Source of the DNA: Chloroflexi bacterium OLB14
GTDB taxonomy: Bacteria > Chloroflexota > Anaerolineae > Anaerolineales > Villigracilaceae
DNA: 64,000 nucleotides
Direction of reading: 5' to 3'
NCBI GenBank assembly: GCA_001567105.1
Contig: LMZR01000048.1
Location: 29,597-93,596, forward strand
The position numbers were made by a program, and so were the translations under genes. Below, piece by piece: positions 15,715-23,652 of this stretch (position 1 is its first letter; each line of letters starts with the position of its first letter). The notes beneath the pieces were generated by a model. The model saw only the letters and a program-made list of their open reading frames with translations, was not told the DNA's origin and searched no databases.

Positions 15715-17592
15715 TTATTTACCCGCCAACACAGGTTGTGGTGTGCCTGTCTTTTTCTTTACAGGCGGAGGGAAAATCGCTTCAAATTCTTCGCGGTTGA
15801 TAGATTCTACTTCAATCAATTTTTGGGCAACGGCATCTAATTGTTTGCGATATTTCTTCACTAAAGTTTTTGCGCTCTTATAGGCATCTTCTACAAGTTT
15901 GCGAACTTCACGGTCAATTTGTTCGGCAACGGCTTCGGAGTAATCTCGTTGTTCTGAAATTTCACGTCCGAGGAAAATCATCTCTTCTTTTTGACCATAC
16001 ACCATCGTACCCATTTCAGCACTCATGCCCAAACGAGTGACCATAGTGCGGGCAATGCGCGTTACATTTTGTAAGTCGTTGGAGGCGCCAGAGGTAAAGT
16101 CATCAAAGACTAATTCTTCGGCAACGCGCCCGCCCAAGAAGATGACTAATTCCGAAAGCAATTTCTTGCGAGAATGTAACATGCGTTCTTCGTCGGGGCG
16201 AAGCCATGTGACACCACCTGCTTGACCACGTCCAACGATAGTCACTTTTTGGACAGGATCCGCTTCAGGCGTGGCATTGGCTACAATGGCATGACCAGCT
16301 TCATGATAGGCAATGATGCGTTTTTCTTCATCAGAAATTAAACGGGATTTTTTCTCAGGTCCCATCACCACGCGTTCAATGGCTTCATTTAATTCATCCT
16401 GACCAATTGCTTTTTTGTTACGGCGGGCAGAAAGGATTGCGGCTTCATTGACTAAGTTTTCCAAATCGGCGCCTGCAAAGCCTGGTGTTCCACGTGCAAT
16501 TGAAGCCAAGTCACTGCTTGCTTCCAATGGCTTGCCTTTGACGTGTACCTTAAGAATAGCTTCACGACCTTTTACATCGGGTCTATCTAAAGTAACGCGG
16601 CGGTCAAAGCGACCAGGACGTAGCAAGGCTGGATCTAAAATATCAGGTCTATTTGTGGCGGCGATGATGATGACATTTGTATCGGTATCAAAACCATCCA
16701 TTTCAACCAACATTTGATTTAAGGTTTGCTCACGTTCATCATGTGAACCACCAAGCCCTGCTCCACGTTGACGCCCCACAGCATCAATTTCATCAACAAA
16801 GATAATACATGGGCTGTGGCGTTTGGCTTGGTCAAACAAATCACGCACACGGCTAGCACCCACACCCACAAACATTTCTACAAATTCAGAACCAGAGATG
16901 GAGAAGAAGGGCACGCCTGCTTCACCAGAAACTGCTTTTGCCATTAAGGTCTTACCAGTTCCAGGAGGACCGACCAATAAAACGCCTTTCGGAATTCTGG
17001 CACCAAGTTGAATAAATTTTTGAGGCTCTTTCAAAAACTCAACCACTTCGGCAAGTTCTTGTTTGGCTTCTTCAGCCCCAGCCACATCATTAAATGTAAC
17101 AGTTGGGTGTTCGCCACTAAACATGCGGGCGCGACTTTTTCCGAAAGACATAGCGGCATTATTACTACCTTGCGCCTGACGGAAAATAAACCACAGCACG
17201 CCTCCCATTAAAAGAAAAGGCAAAATATAAACTAAGAGAGTGCCAAAGCTAGTCCACACAGATGGCTCTCTTACTTCCACATCTACAGTAGCCAATTGCT
17301 CAGTTGAAACACCAAAGCTTCTCAACTGCTCCACCAAAGTTGTATTTGGCTCTTTACGAGATTCAGATTCAGTGCCATTCGTCATAATGACCCGAATTTT
17401 ATCGTTCTCAGTCTCAACTACAATTCGAGAAACCTGACCAGCCTGCACCTGTTGCGCCACATGGCTAATGGTCAAAGCTTCTGTCGAAGCAGAATCTTTC
17501 CCTAGCCCAAAATATAAAATGGCACCGATTGCAACAATCAAAAGAAAATACACAAAAAACGATGAGCTACGCGAATTCACAGAATCCTCCAA
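15715..17592 (-). CDS. ftsH: ATP-dependent zinc metalloprotease FtsH
   Basis: A 625-residue membrane AAA+ protease that degrades misassembled membrane proteins and regulators. TM1 is at 12-28 and TM2 near 115-138, with an extracytoplasmic domain between them. Walker A GPPGTGKT is near 205-212, Walker [12 protein letters not shown] near 263 and the second region of homology near 315 ([19 protein letters not shown]). The zinc-binding HEAGH lies near 427, in YHEAGHAIV. Length is typical. Monocistronic, with its own terminator. Confidence 0.97.
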   Translation of the reverse strand: MEDSVNSRSSSFFVYFLLIVAIGAILYFGLGKDSASTEALTISHVAQQVQAGQVSRIVVETENDKIRVIMTNGTESESRKEPNTTLVEQLRSFGVSTEQLATVDVEVREPSVWTSFGTLLVYILPFLLMGGVLWFIFRQAQGSNNAAMSFGKSRARMFSGEHPTVTFNDVAGAEEAKQELAEVVEFLKEPQKFIQLGARIPKGVLLVGPPGTGKTLMAKAVSGEAGVPFFSISGSEFVEMFVGVGASRVRDLFDQAKRHSPCIIFVDEIDAVGRQRGAGLGGSHDEREQTLNQMLVEMDGFDTDTNVIIIAATNRPDILDPALLRPGRFDRRVTLDRPDVKGREAILKVHVKGKPLEASSDLASIARGTPGFAGADLENLVNEAAILSARRNKKAIGQDELNEAIERVVMGPEKKSRLISDEEKRIIAYHEAGHAIVANATPEADPVQKVTIVGRGQAGGVTWLRPDEERMLHSRKKLLSELVIFLGGRVAEELVFDDFTSGASNDLQNVTRIARTMVTRLGMSAEMGTMVYGQKEEMIFLGREISEQRDYSEAVAEQIDREVRKLVEDAYKSAKTLVKKYRKQLDAVAQKLIEVESINREEFEAIFPPPVKKKTGTPQPVLAGK

Positions 17593-17679
17593 AATTTTCT
17601 AACAGGCACAGATTATACCAAGTCACTACTTTTAATATCAGCCCCTGCAAAATATTTATATGATTCTCTAATATGCCCC

Positions 17680-18080
17680 TCACCTCGCCTCTGACCTAGC
17701 CTGTGCTTGGTGCTTGTCTCCCCAACCTTTTGCCTGTGAGACGAATTGATGTGCTTGCCTTACAACAAAACCAACTCCACAGGGCAAAAAGCCCGATGTG
17801 TTTTTATTCTGGTTAGTATTCTTCACTTCTTGCAAACAAACTGCATCGGGGTTTGCATTAAATGCCCAAGCCAAAGCATTTTTATTTAACACAGATCGAA
17901 TCCCGTTCACATTCCAGGGAGTGGCGAAAAGGGAAAGTAAAAAAACAATCACCACAGAGAACACAGAGTCCACAGAGGTTTTTATAAGGTTTTCTCTGTG
18001 ATCTTCGTGGTCTCTGTGATTAAATCTTTTAGATTACCTTCTTTATTAGCCACTCTCACATTCCAAGTAATAATTTTCAT
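17680..18080 (-). pseudogene. Exodeoxyribonuclease III (xth), interrupted and truncated
   Basis: The minus strand from the ATG at 18080 reads MKIITWNV, the start of exonuclease III, then enters a 139-bp insertion (17917-18055). After the insertion the sequence WNVNGIRSVLNKNALAWAF followed by DAVCLQEVK (about 17806-17916) is an unmistakable ExoIII/AP-endonuclease N-terminus with the metal-binding Asn and Glu. Past LQEVKN the homology ends and low-similarity repeat-like sequence leads to a stop at 17680. The catalytic C-terminal ~200 residues are missing. The gene is dead: split by a MITE-like element and 3'-truncated. The uninterrupted-looking 97-codon ORF starting at 17973 begins inside the insertion. 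Confidence 0.85.
17917..18055. mobile_element. MITE-like element in the xth pseudogene, with 10-bp target duplication
   Basis: 139 bp flanked by the direct repeat TCACATTCCA at 17907-17916 and 18056-18065. The ends are inverted (GGGAGTGGC on the left, GCCACTC on the right). The interior is made of CACAGAGAACACAGAG / CTCTGTGATCTTCGTGG blocks that can fold. It has no coding capacity. A close relative is at 34398-34520. Removing the element plus one target copy restores MKIITWNVNGIRS, direct proof of insertion. Confidence 0.88.
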
Positions 18081-18106
18081 AGGTGTTTTATGGTAAACTT
18101 CATTTT

Positions 18107-18490
18107 ATGGAACAAACTGCACTAAAAAGAATTTTGTGCATTGAAGATGAAACTGAAATGATTGATCTCATTCGGTTAATTCTTAGTCGCAAAGGTTATG
18201 ATGTGCAAGGCGCAACAGGTGGTATTGAAGGCATAAAACAAGTGCGCCAAACCAAACCTGATTTGGTCTTGCTGGATTTGATGATGCCCGATATGGATGG
18301 TTGGGAAGTATATCAACAAATGAAAGCCGACCCAGCCACGCGTGATATTCCCGTTATCGTCGTCACTGCCAAAGCACAAAATATTGATAAAGTGCTCGGC
18401 TTACACATTGCCAAAGTGGATGATTACATCGCCAAGCCATTCAGCCCACAAGAACTACTTGATAGTGTTGAAAAAGTTTTCAAAAAATAA
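18107..18490 (+). CDS. Single-domain response regulator (CheY-like receiver)
   Basis: 127 residues from the ATG at 18107; an in-frame GTG at 18083 is less likely. The receiver fold is complete: acidic pair E13/D14 (CIEDE), phospho-acceptor D57 (LVLLDLMMPD), T87 (VVTAKAQ) and K110 (YIAKPFSP). There is no output domain, so it signals by protein contact. No kinase is adjacent. A TAAACT box at 18094-18099 lies 7 bases before the ATG and no ribosome-binding site is seen, consistent with leaderless initiation. DUF192 and M23 genes follow. Confidence 0.93.
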   Translation: MEQTALKRILCIEDETEMIDLIRLILSRKGYDVQGATGGIEGIKQVRQTKPDLVLLDLMMPDMDGWEVYQQMKADPATRDIPVIVVTAKAQNIDKVLGLHIAKVDDYIAKPFSPQELLDSVEKVFKK

Positions 18491-18518
18491 TACAACACAA
18501 CCAATTCGCCTCTTCTCC

Positions 18519-18890
18519 ATGTCACGTTACATTTATATAAATAACTTAACAAAAAAACTAGATATGCCTGCCCGCGTGCAATATGCAGATGAATTTATGA
18601 GCAAATTGCGTGGCTTGATGTTTCGCCCACGCCTCGAACCTGACTTCGGCTTGTTACTAGTCGGCGACAAAGATTCACGCCTCGACAGTTCGATTCACAT
18701 GTTCTTCGTCTCGTTTGATTTAGCCGTGTTTTGGATTAATTCTGATATGCAAATCGTTGACAAAGTAATTGCTAAATCATGGAAGCCTGCTTACTTCCCC
18801 AAAGCCGATGCAAAATATACTTTAGAAATTCATCCCAACCGTTTTAATGATTATGAAATTGGGGATAAAGTTGAGTTTGTAAATGCCTAA
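18519..18890 (+). CDS. DUF192 family protein
   Basis: 123 residues from the ATG at 18519. DUF192 marks are the N-terminal RVQYADEFMSKLRGLMFRP, SIHMFFVSFDLAVFWIN and the C-terminal LEIHPN...IGDKVEF. These are small beta-rich proteins, often exported, of unknown function. No signal peptide is seen here. The stop overlaps the start of the LysM/M23 gene by 8 bases, so the two are probably co-translated. Confidence 0.85.
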   Translation: MSRYIYINNLTKKLDMPARVQYADEFMSKLRGLMFRPRLEPDFGLLLVGDKDSRLDSSIHMFFVSFDLAVFWINSDMQIVDKVIAKSWKPAYFPKADAKYTLEIHPNRFNDYEIGDKVEFVNA

Positions 18891-20305
18891 TTTTTTTTTT
18901 CACACAAAAGTTTAGAAACCTTTACTTTCTTTTTTTAATTATCTTACTACTTCCCTTTCAAGCCACCCAAGCCCAAGAAGATTCAAACCCTATTTATATC
19001 GTTCAATCAGGTGATAGCCTTTCATCCATTGCCTCACGCTTCAACGTAAGCTTAAATGAATTAATGGTAGCAAACAACATCACAGACCCTAATCAGCTAA
19101 ACGTAGGTCAGCAATTAATCATTCCAGGTCTAGAAGGTGTTACTGGAATACTAAACACCCGCTTCATTAACTTCGGCGATTCATACCGTAGTTTAATTCG
19201 CCAGACACAAGTAGCAGAAAACTTATTCAAACGCCTCAATCATGTCGTCAGCCCTAGTGAATTTTACGTCGGCGTAAACATGATTATCCCTGAACAACAA
19301 GAAAACCCAAACCAAAAAAGAATCTCACCACAAATTGGTGAAACACTTTTAGAGTTAGCCATCAAAAACAACACCAGCGTTTGGTCACTCAAACAAATCA
19401 ACCAGCTCAACGGCACATGGGCAAGCATCCCTAACGATACTTTATTTGCCCCAGGACAAGCCGATGGCAACATCAGTGGCTTACCCTCTGCCTTCACCTC
19501 AGCCGAAATTAGAGATTTACCCATCAAACAAGGTGGCACAGGCGTCATCAAAGTAACCACTCAACCAGATGTAAAACTTAGTGGCTTACTAATTGACCAC
19601 CCACTACATTTCTTCAACGATGAAAACGGCCATCAAATCGCACTACAAGGCGTTCACGCCTTACTAGAACCAGGCGTTTACCCCTTACGCTTAGATGCCA
19701 CACTCCCCGATGGCAGTACACAATCATATCAACAATTAATTTTAATCATCTCAGGCAACTACCCCGAAGACCCCCTCCTATATGTAGACCCTGCCACCAT
19801 TGACCCTGCCTCCACAGAACCAGAAATGCAAGAACTACTCAAAATCACCGCACCCGCCACCGCAACAAAATATTGGAATGGTACTTTTATTTCACCCGCT
19901 AGCGCCTATGCCGAATCCACCTACTTCACCTCACGCTACGGCAACCGGCGCACATACATCGGGCAAGGTAGTGGCTTAACAATTGACGGCTTTCATTCTG
20001 GCTTAGATTTTGGCGGCGGCGATGGCTTAGCAATCACCGCCCCTGCCGCAGGTATAGTAGTTTACACTGGCTTATGGACAGTACGTGGCAACGCCACAAT
20101 CATAGATCACGGCTGGGGAGTATACAGCGGCTTCTGGCACCAATCCCAAATTCAAGTTAACGTCGGCGACGCGATAGAACAAAATCAAATCATCGGCTTA
20201 GTTGGCGGAACAGGTCGCGTAACAGGCGCACATCTACATTGGGAAGTCTGGGTTAATGGCATCCAAGTAGACCCACTTGATTGGCTGATTCAACCCTACC
20301 CATAA
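18883..20305 (+). CDS. LysM / M23 (LytM) cell-wall peptidase, start region frameshifted at T10
   Basis: A secreted peptidoglycan endopeptidase of about 474 residues. The frame from about 18890 to 20305 has no ATG, GTG or TTG before the signal peptide, but the ATG at 18883 enters it if the T10 run at 18891-18900 is read one base shorter. That gives MPNFFFTQKFRN, a hydrophobic core (LYFLFLIILLLPF) and a QATQA cleavage site. LysM 1 follows (YIVQSGDSLSSIASRF), then a second weaker LysM-like region (about 85-150) and a C-terminal LytM domain with HSGLDFG and GAHLHWEVW zinc ligands. The T10 tract may be a sequencing error or a phase-variable switch. Confidence 0.88.
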
Positions 20306-20367
20306 CAACACGCTTCATTACTAGACTTTTAGCTGTTACCGTCCATCTAATTAATTCTTATCTGACA

Positions 20368-20396
20368 TTGCACATCATCTACGAATATGTTAAACT
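20368..20396 (+). promoter_or_regulatory. Promoter of the cNMP-binding gene
   Basis: TTGCAC (20368-20373), 17-base spacer, TAAACT (20391-20396). The ATG is only 6 bases further on, so the transcript is probably leaderless. Confidence 0.6.
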
Positions 20397-20402
20397 CCCG
20401 CT

Positions 20403-20894
20403 ATGAATAACCTTGTCAACTTTCTAAAACAATCCGACATTTTTTATCAATTTACACCAACCCAACTAGAGTTGGTAGCAAACTTATGTCAGGAACTAAT
20501 TTTTAATGATGGCGATACTATCTTTCAAGAAAATAGTAGTAGCAAAGAGTTATATATCATTGTACAAGGTGAAGTAGATATCGTCATCAGCCGTAGCGTT
20601 ACCGGACAGTTAAGAAAAAACGAAAACCCTGTAGCACGTTTACGTCGCGGACAATCTTTTGGCGAAGTAGCATTAGTTGATGAAGGTTTACGTTCTGCTT
20701 CTGCCCGTGCCGCCCAAAAAGATACTCGCCTTTTACTCATCCCTCGTGACAAAATCATCATGTTATGCGAAACCTACCCACAACTTGGTTATCGCCTCAT
20801 GTACAACTTAGCGGCTGATTTAGCCATGAAAATTAGAAATACAGATTTAAGAATTCGCGAACAATTGTTATACAAACCCAACGAAGCCAAATAA
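20403..20894 (+). CDS. Cyclic nucleotide-binding domain protein
   Basis: 163 residues forming essentially one cNMP-binding beta-roll. Visible are FYQFTPTQLELVANLCQE at the start, LYIIVQGEVDIVIS, and the phosphate-binding cassette FGEVALVDEGLRSASARA (about 84-101), whose Glu and Arg positions suit cAMP/cGMP binding. No helix-turn-helix or enzymatic domain follows, unlike Crp. It may be a stand-alone sensor or structural subunit. The second CNBD in this window is in the 57.6-60.7 kb protein. Confidence 0.88.
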   Translation: MNNLVNFLKQSDIFYQFTPTQLELVANLCQELIFNDGDTIFQENSSSKELYIIVQGEVDIVISRSVTGQLRKNENPVARLRRGQSFGEVALVDEGLRSASARAAQKDTRLLLIPRDKIIMLCETYPQLGYRLMYNLAADLAMKIRNTDLRIREQLLYKPNEAK

Positions 20895-20958
20895 CAATAA
20901 TAAATTGCTGTTCTTTACAATAACAAAATTAATTTTATAAAAACAGCAATAAATTACT

Positions 20959-20987
20959 TGACCGAAGATAAAAACCGCCGTATTATT
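20959..20987 (+). promoter_or_regulatory. Promoter of the liv operon
   Basis: TTGACC (20959-20964), 17-base spacer, TATTAT (20982-20987). Predicted start near 20994, leaving an untranslated leader of about 180 bases before livK. The leader holds an isolated AAAGGAGGTGG at about 21076, a GGTG...CACC hairpin (about 21082-21109) and a small CCCGCATACGCGGG hairpin (21127-21140). Confidence 0.6.
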
Positions 20988-21174
20988 AACGTTTAAGAAA
21001 TTTAACGCCAAAAGAGAAAGTTGCAAACCCATAATTCAATATAATTAATGGTTTTGTTTACTCAAATTTCCTTCTAAAGGAGGTGGTGCCGACTTTGTAA
21101 GATTGGTCACCAAAATTTGTACCCACCCGCATACGCGGGAATTAGATTAAACAACTTTTCGGAGGAGTAAGAAA

Positions 21175-22497
21175 ATGAATAAGCGTTTATTCGCTTTATT
21201 GTCCCTTTTGGTAATTGCCAGCATGGCACTTGCCGCTTGTGGTGGCACCCCTGCCACCGAAGAACCTGCCGCTACAGATGCCCCTGCCGCAACTGATGCC
21301 CCTGCCGCAACTGACGCCCCTGCTGCATACGAATGTACAGATGCACTTGGCTGTGTCAAAATTGCCGCAGGTGAACCTGTTCACATTGCTTATTGGGGTG
21401 TTCTCTCAGGCGCTGATGGCTCCTTAGGTGAAGATTCCAAACGTGGCGTTGAAATTGCTATTGACGACATGGGTGGCAAATTCATGGATCATGACATCTT
21501 GTTAACCACAGAAGATGCTCTTTGTACTCCTGAAGGTGGTGCAACCGCCGCCGCCAAATTAGCAACCGATTCTTCACTCGTTGCTCTTATTGGTTCATCC
21601 TGCTCAGATGAAACCGTTGGTGGTATTGCTGCTATCAGCAATGCTGGTTTAACAACCATTTCCCCATCCAACACCCGCCCAGCCCTCACCGCACCAGACC
21701 GCGGTCCAGACTACGCTGGTTACCTCCGCACCGCCCATAGCGATGCCTTCCAAGGTAAAGCCGTAGCCGAATTTGCTTACAATGTTCTCGGTGTTCGCAA
21801 AGCCGCAACCATTCATGATGGTTCTGCTTATGCTCAAGCCTTACAACAAGTGTTTGCAGATGAATTCGCCGCTCTTGGTGGTGAAATCGTTGCTCAAGAA
21901 GCAGTTGCTAAAGATGCAACCGATATGCGCCCAGTATTAACCTCTATTGCCGCAAAAAGCCCTGAGTTCATTTACTACCCAGTGTTTGTTGCCGCTGGTG
22001 GTTACATCACCGCTCAAATTCGCGAAATTGCCGGTCTTGAAAACGTAAAGATGGCTGGTTCTGATGGTATCTTTACCCCAGACTTCGTAACCGCCGCTGG
22101 TCCTAACGTCCAAGGCATGTACCTCTCCAGCCCAGACTTCAGCGCCTTTGCTTCCGGTTATGCTTCCTTCGTTGAAAAACACAACGCCAAATATGGTGAA
22201 GCACCACTCTCAATCTTCCATGCACATGCTTATGACGCAGCCAACATTATCTTTGCCGCTTTAGCAAAAGTAGCTGTTGTAGATGCCGATGGCACTATGT
22301 ATGTACCTCGCCAAGCCTTACGTGACGCTATTTACGCCACAACTGACTTCCAAGGCATTACAGGTGTACTCTCCTGCTCTGCCTCAGGCGACTGCGGTGC
22401 CCCTGTGATTGCAGTCTATGAAGTAGTCAACTCTGACCCCGCTTCATGGAATCCACAAGACGCCACCAACCCAAATCCAAAGAAGATTTACCCGTAA
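21175..22497 (+). CDS. livK: Branched-chain amino-acid ABC transporter, substrate-binding lipoprotein
   Basis: A 440-residue type I periplasmic-binding protein (LivK family). The signal peptide ends in lipobox ALAAC (Cys22). Next comes a Pro/Thr/Ala linker with three ATDAPA repeats, then the PBP fold starting VHIAYWGVLSGADGSLGED. The ligand pocket region LIGSSCSDETVGG and the hinge region around SPEFIYYPVF are recognisable. The membrane anchor suits a Gram-variable or monoderm envelope. First gene of livK-livH-livM-livG-livF; GGAGGAG lies 8 bases before the ATG. A strong hairpin without a U-tract follows the gene. Confidence 0.94.
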   Translation: MNKRLFALLSLLVIASMALAACGGTPATEEPAATDAPAATDAPAATDAPAAYECTDALGCVKIAAGEPVHIAYWGVLSGADGSLGEDSKRGVEIAIDDMGGKFMDHDILLTTEDALCTPEGGATAAAKLATDSSLVALIGSSCSDETVGGIAAISNAGLTTISPSNTRPALTAPDRGPDYAGYLRTAHSDAFQGKAVAEFAYNVLGVRKAATIHDGSAYAQALQQVFADEFAALGGEIVAQEAVAKDATDMRPVLTSIAAKSPEFIYYPVFVAAGGYITAQIREIAGLENVKMAGSDGIFTPDFVTAAGPNVQGMYLSSPDFSAFASGYASFVEKHNAKYGEAPLSIFHAHAYDAANIIFAALAKVAVVDADGTMYVPRQALRDAIYATTDFQGITGVLSCSASGDCGAPVIAVYEVVNSDPASWNPQDATNPNPKKIYP

Positions 22498-22513
22498 GTC
22501 AATATGCACGAAA

Positions 22514-22543
22514 AACAGGGACGGGCAAATGCCCGTCCCTGTT
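22514..22543 (+). promoter_or_regulatory. Intercistronic hairpin between livK and livH
   Basis: A perfect 13-bp stem (AACAGGGACGGGC / GCCCGTCCCTGTT) with a 4-base loop. CCCATTT follows rather than a U-run. It probably stabilises the livK message or causes partial termination, so that the binding protein is made in excess over the permease. Confidence 0.8.
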
Positions 22544-22573
22544 CCCATTTATCAGTAATGGAGGAGATGCACT

Positions 22574-23641
22574 ATGCGTGCTACTTTTAGTGAAAGATTA
22601 GTTGACTTAGCAGTCAATATTTTTTTATGGGGCTTCAGAATCCTAATTGTTGCAATCATTATTATCGGTACTTTTTTTACCATACGTGAAGGCAAATACA
22701 CCAGTGAACAATGGATTGACTTTATCGTTTTTGGTATTTCACAAGGTAGCATTTACGCCATGATTGCACTTGGCTACACCATGGTCTATGGGATTTTACG
22801 TATGATCAATTTTGCTCATGGTGATATCTTCATGACAGGTGCATTCGGAGCTTACTTCACAGCCACGTGGTTAACCAAAGCAGGCTTTGTAGATGCCAAC
22901 CCCTTCCTCGGCTTACTCATCCCCATCCTAGTTGCCATGGCTGTTTCAACCTTAATAGCAGTCCTTGTTGAACGCATAGCCTACCGCCCACTACGTGGAG
23001 CCCCTCAACTCGTCCCATTAATTAGCGCCATTGGTGCCTCATTCTTCCTAGAATACGCCTTTCGCGGATTTTTCGGACCAGGCAAATACGCCTACCCACC
23101 CATCAAAGCCCTTGAAGGCACATGGGAAATCTTTGGCATTGGCATCCTAAAAGTACAAGTTGTTGTTGCTATCTCAGCATTTATTATGATGGCACTCTTA
23201 TACTTTGTCGTTATGTACACCAAAATTGGAAAAGCCATGCGTGCCGTTTCCGAAAATAAAGACACCGCCGCACTCATGGGTATTGATGTCAATCGCATCA
23301 TCGTCACCACCTTCGCAATTGGTGCCGCACTAGCAGGTGCCGCAGGCGTATTATTTGCACTCGTCTATCGTCAAGTAGATTTCTTCATGGGCTTCACTCC
23401 GGGCGTCAAAGCCTTCACAGCCGCCGTATTAGGAGGCATCGGAAACATCCCTGGAGCAATGGTAGGTGGACTTGTGCTCGGCGTATTCGAATCAGTTGGA
23501 CCATCCCTCTTCCTCGAAGGCTTAGGCATTACTCGCGCCTACCAACTAAAAGACGCCATCGCCTATACCATGCTCGTTATGATCTTACTCTTCCGCCCGC
23601 AAGGAATTTTGGGCGAAAGACTCTCTAAACAAAAAGCATAG
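22574..23641 (+). CDS. livH: Branched-chain amino-acid ABC transporter permease LivH
   Basis: A 355-residue inner-membrane permease with 8-9 hydrophobic segments. Family landmarks are LGYTMVYGILRMINFAHG (about 65-82), RPLRGAPQLVPLISAIGAS, the cytoplasmic EAA-like loop RAVSENKDTAALMGIDVNR and the end VMILLFRPQGILGE. An extra N-terminal segment of ~50 residues with its own membrane helix (FRILIVAIIIIGTFFTI) precedes the usual LivH start. GGAGGAG lies before the ATG at 22574. Confidence 0.94.
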   Translation: MRATFSERLVDLAVNIFLWGFRILIVAIIIIGTFFTIREGKYTSEQWIDFIVFGISQGSIYAMIALGYTMVYGILRMINFAHGDIFMTGAFGAYFTATWLTKAGFVDANPFLGLLIPILVAMAVSTLIAVLVERIAYRPLRGAPQLVPLISAIGASFFLEYAFRGFFGPGKYAYPPIKALEGTWEIFGIGILKVQVVVAISAFIMMALLYFVVMYTKIGKAMRAVSENKDTAALMGIDVNRIIVTTFAIGAALAGAAGVLFALVYRQVDFFMGFTPGVKAFTAAVLGGIGNIPGAMVGGLVLGVFESVGPSLFLEGLGITRAYQLKDAIAYTMLVMILLFRPQGILGERLSKQKA

Positions 23642-23652
23642 GAGGATAAAAA

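Noticed and set aside
17680..17973. 97-residue protein as a real gene
   Set aside because: Its first ~20 residues come from the MITE-like insert and the rest is a truncated exonuclease III; it is described as a pseudogene.
21076..21100. Short GTG-GTG-CCG-ACT-TTG-TAA ORF (VVPTL) as a branched-chain leader peptide for liv
   Set aside because: The AAAGGAG has no spacing to the GTG, the ORF is only five codons and no terminator follows.
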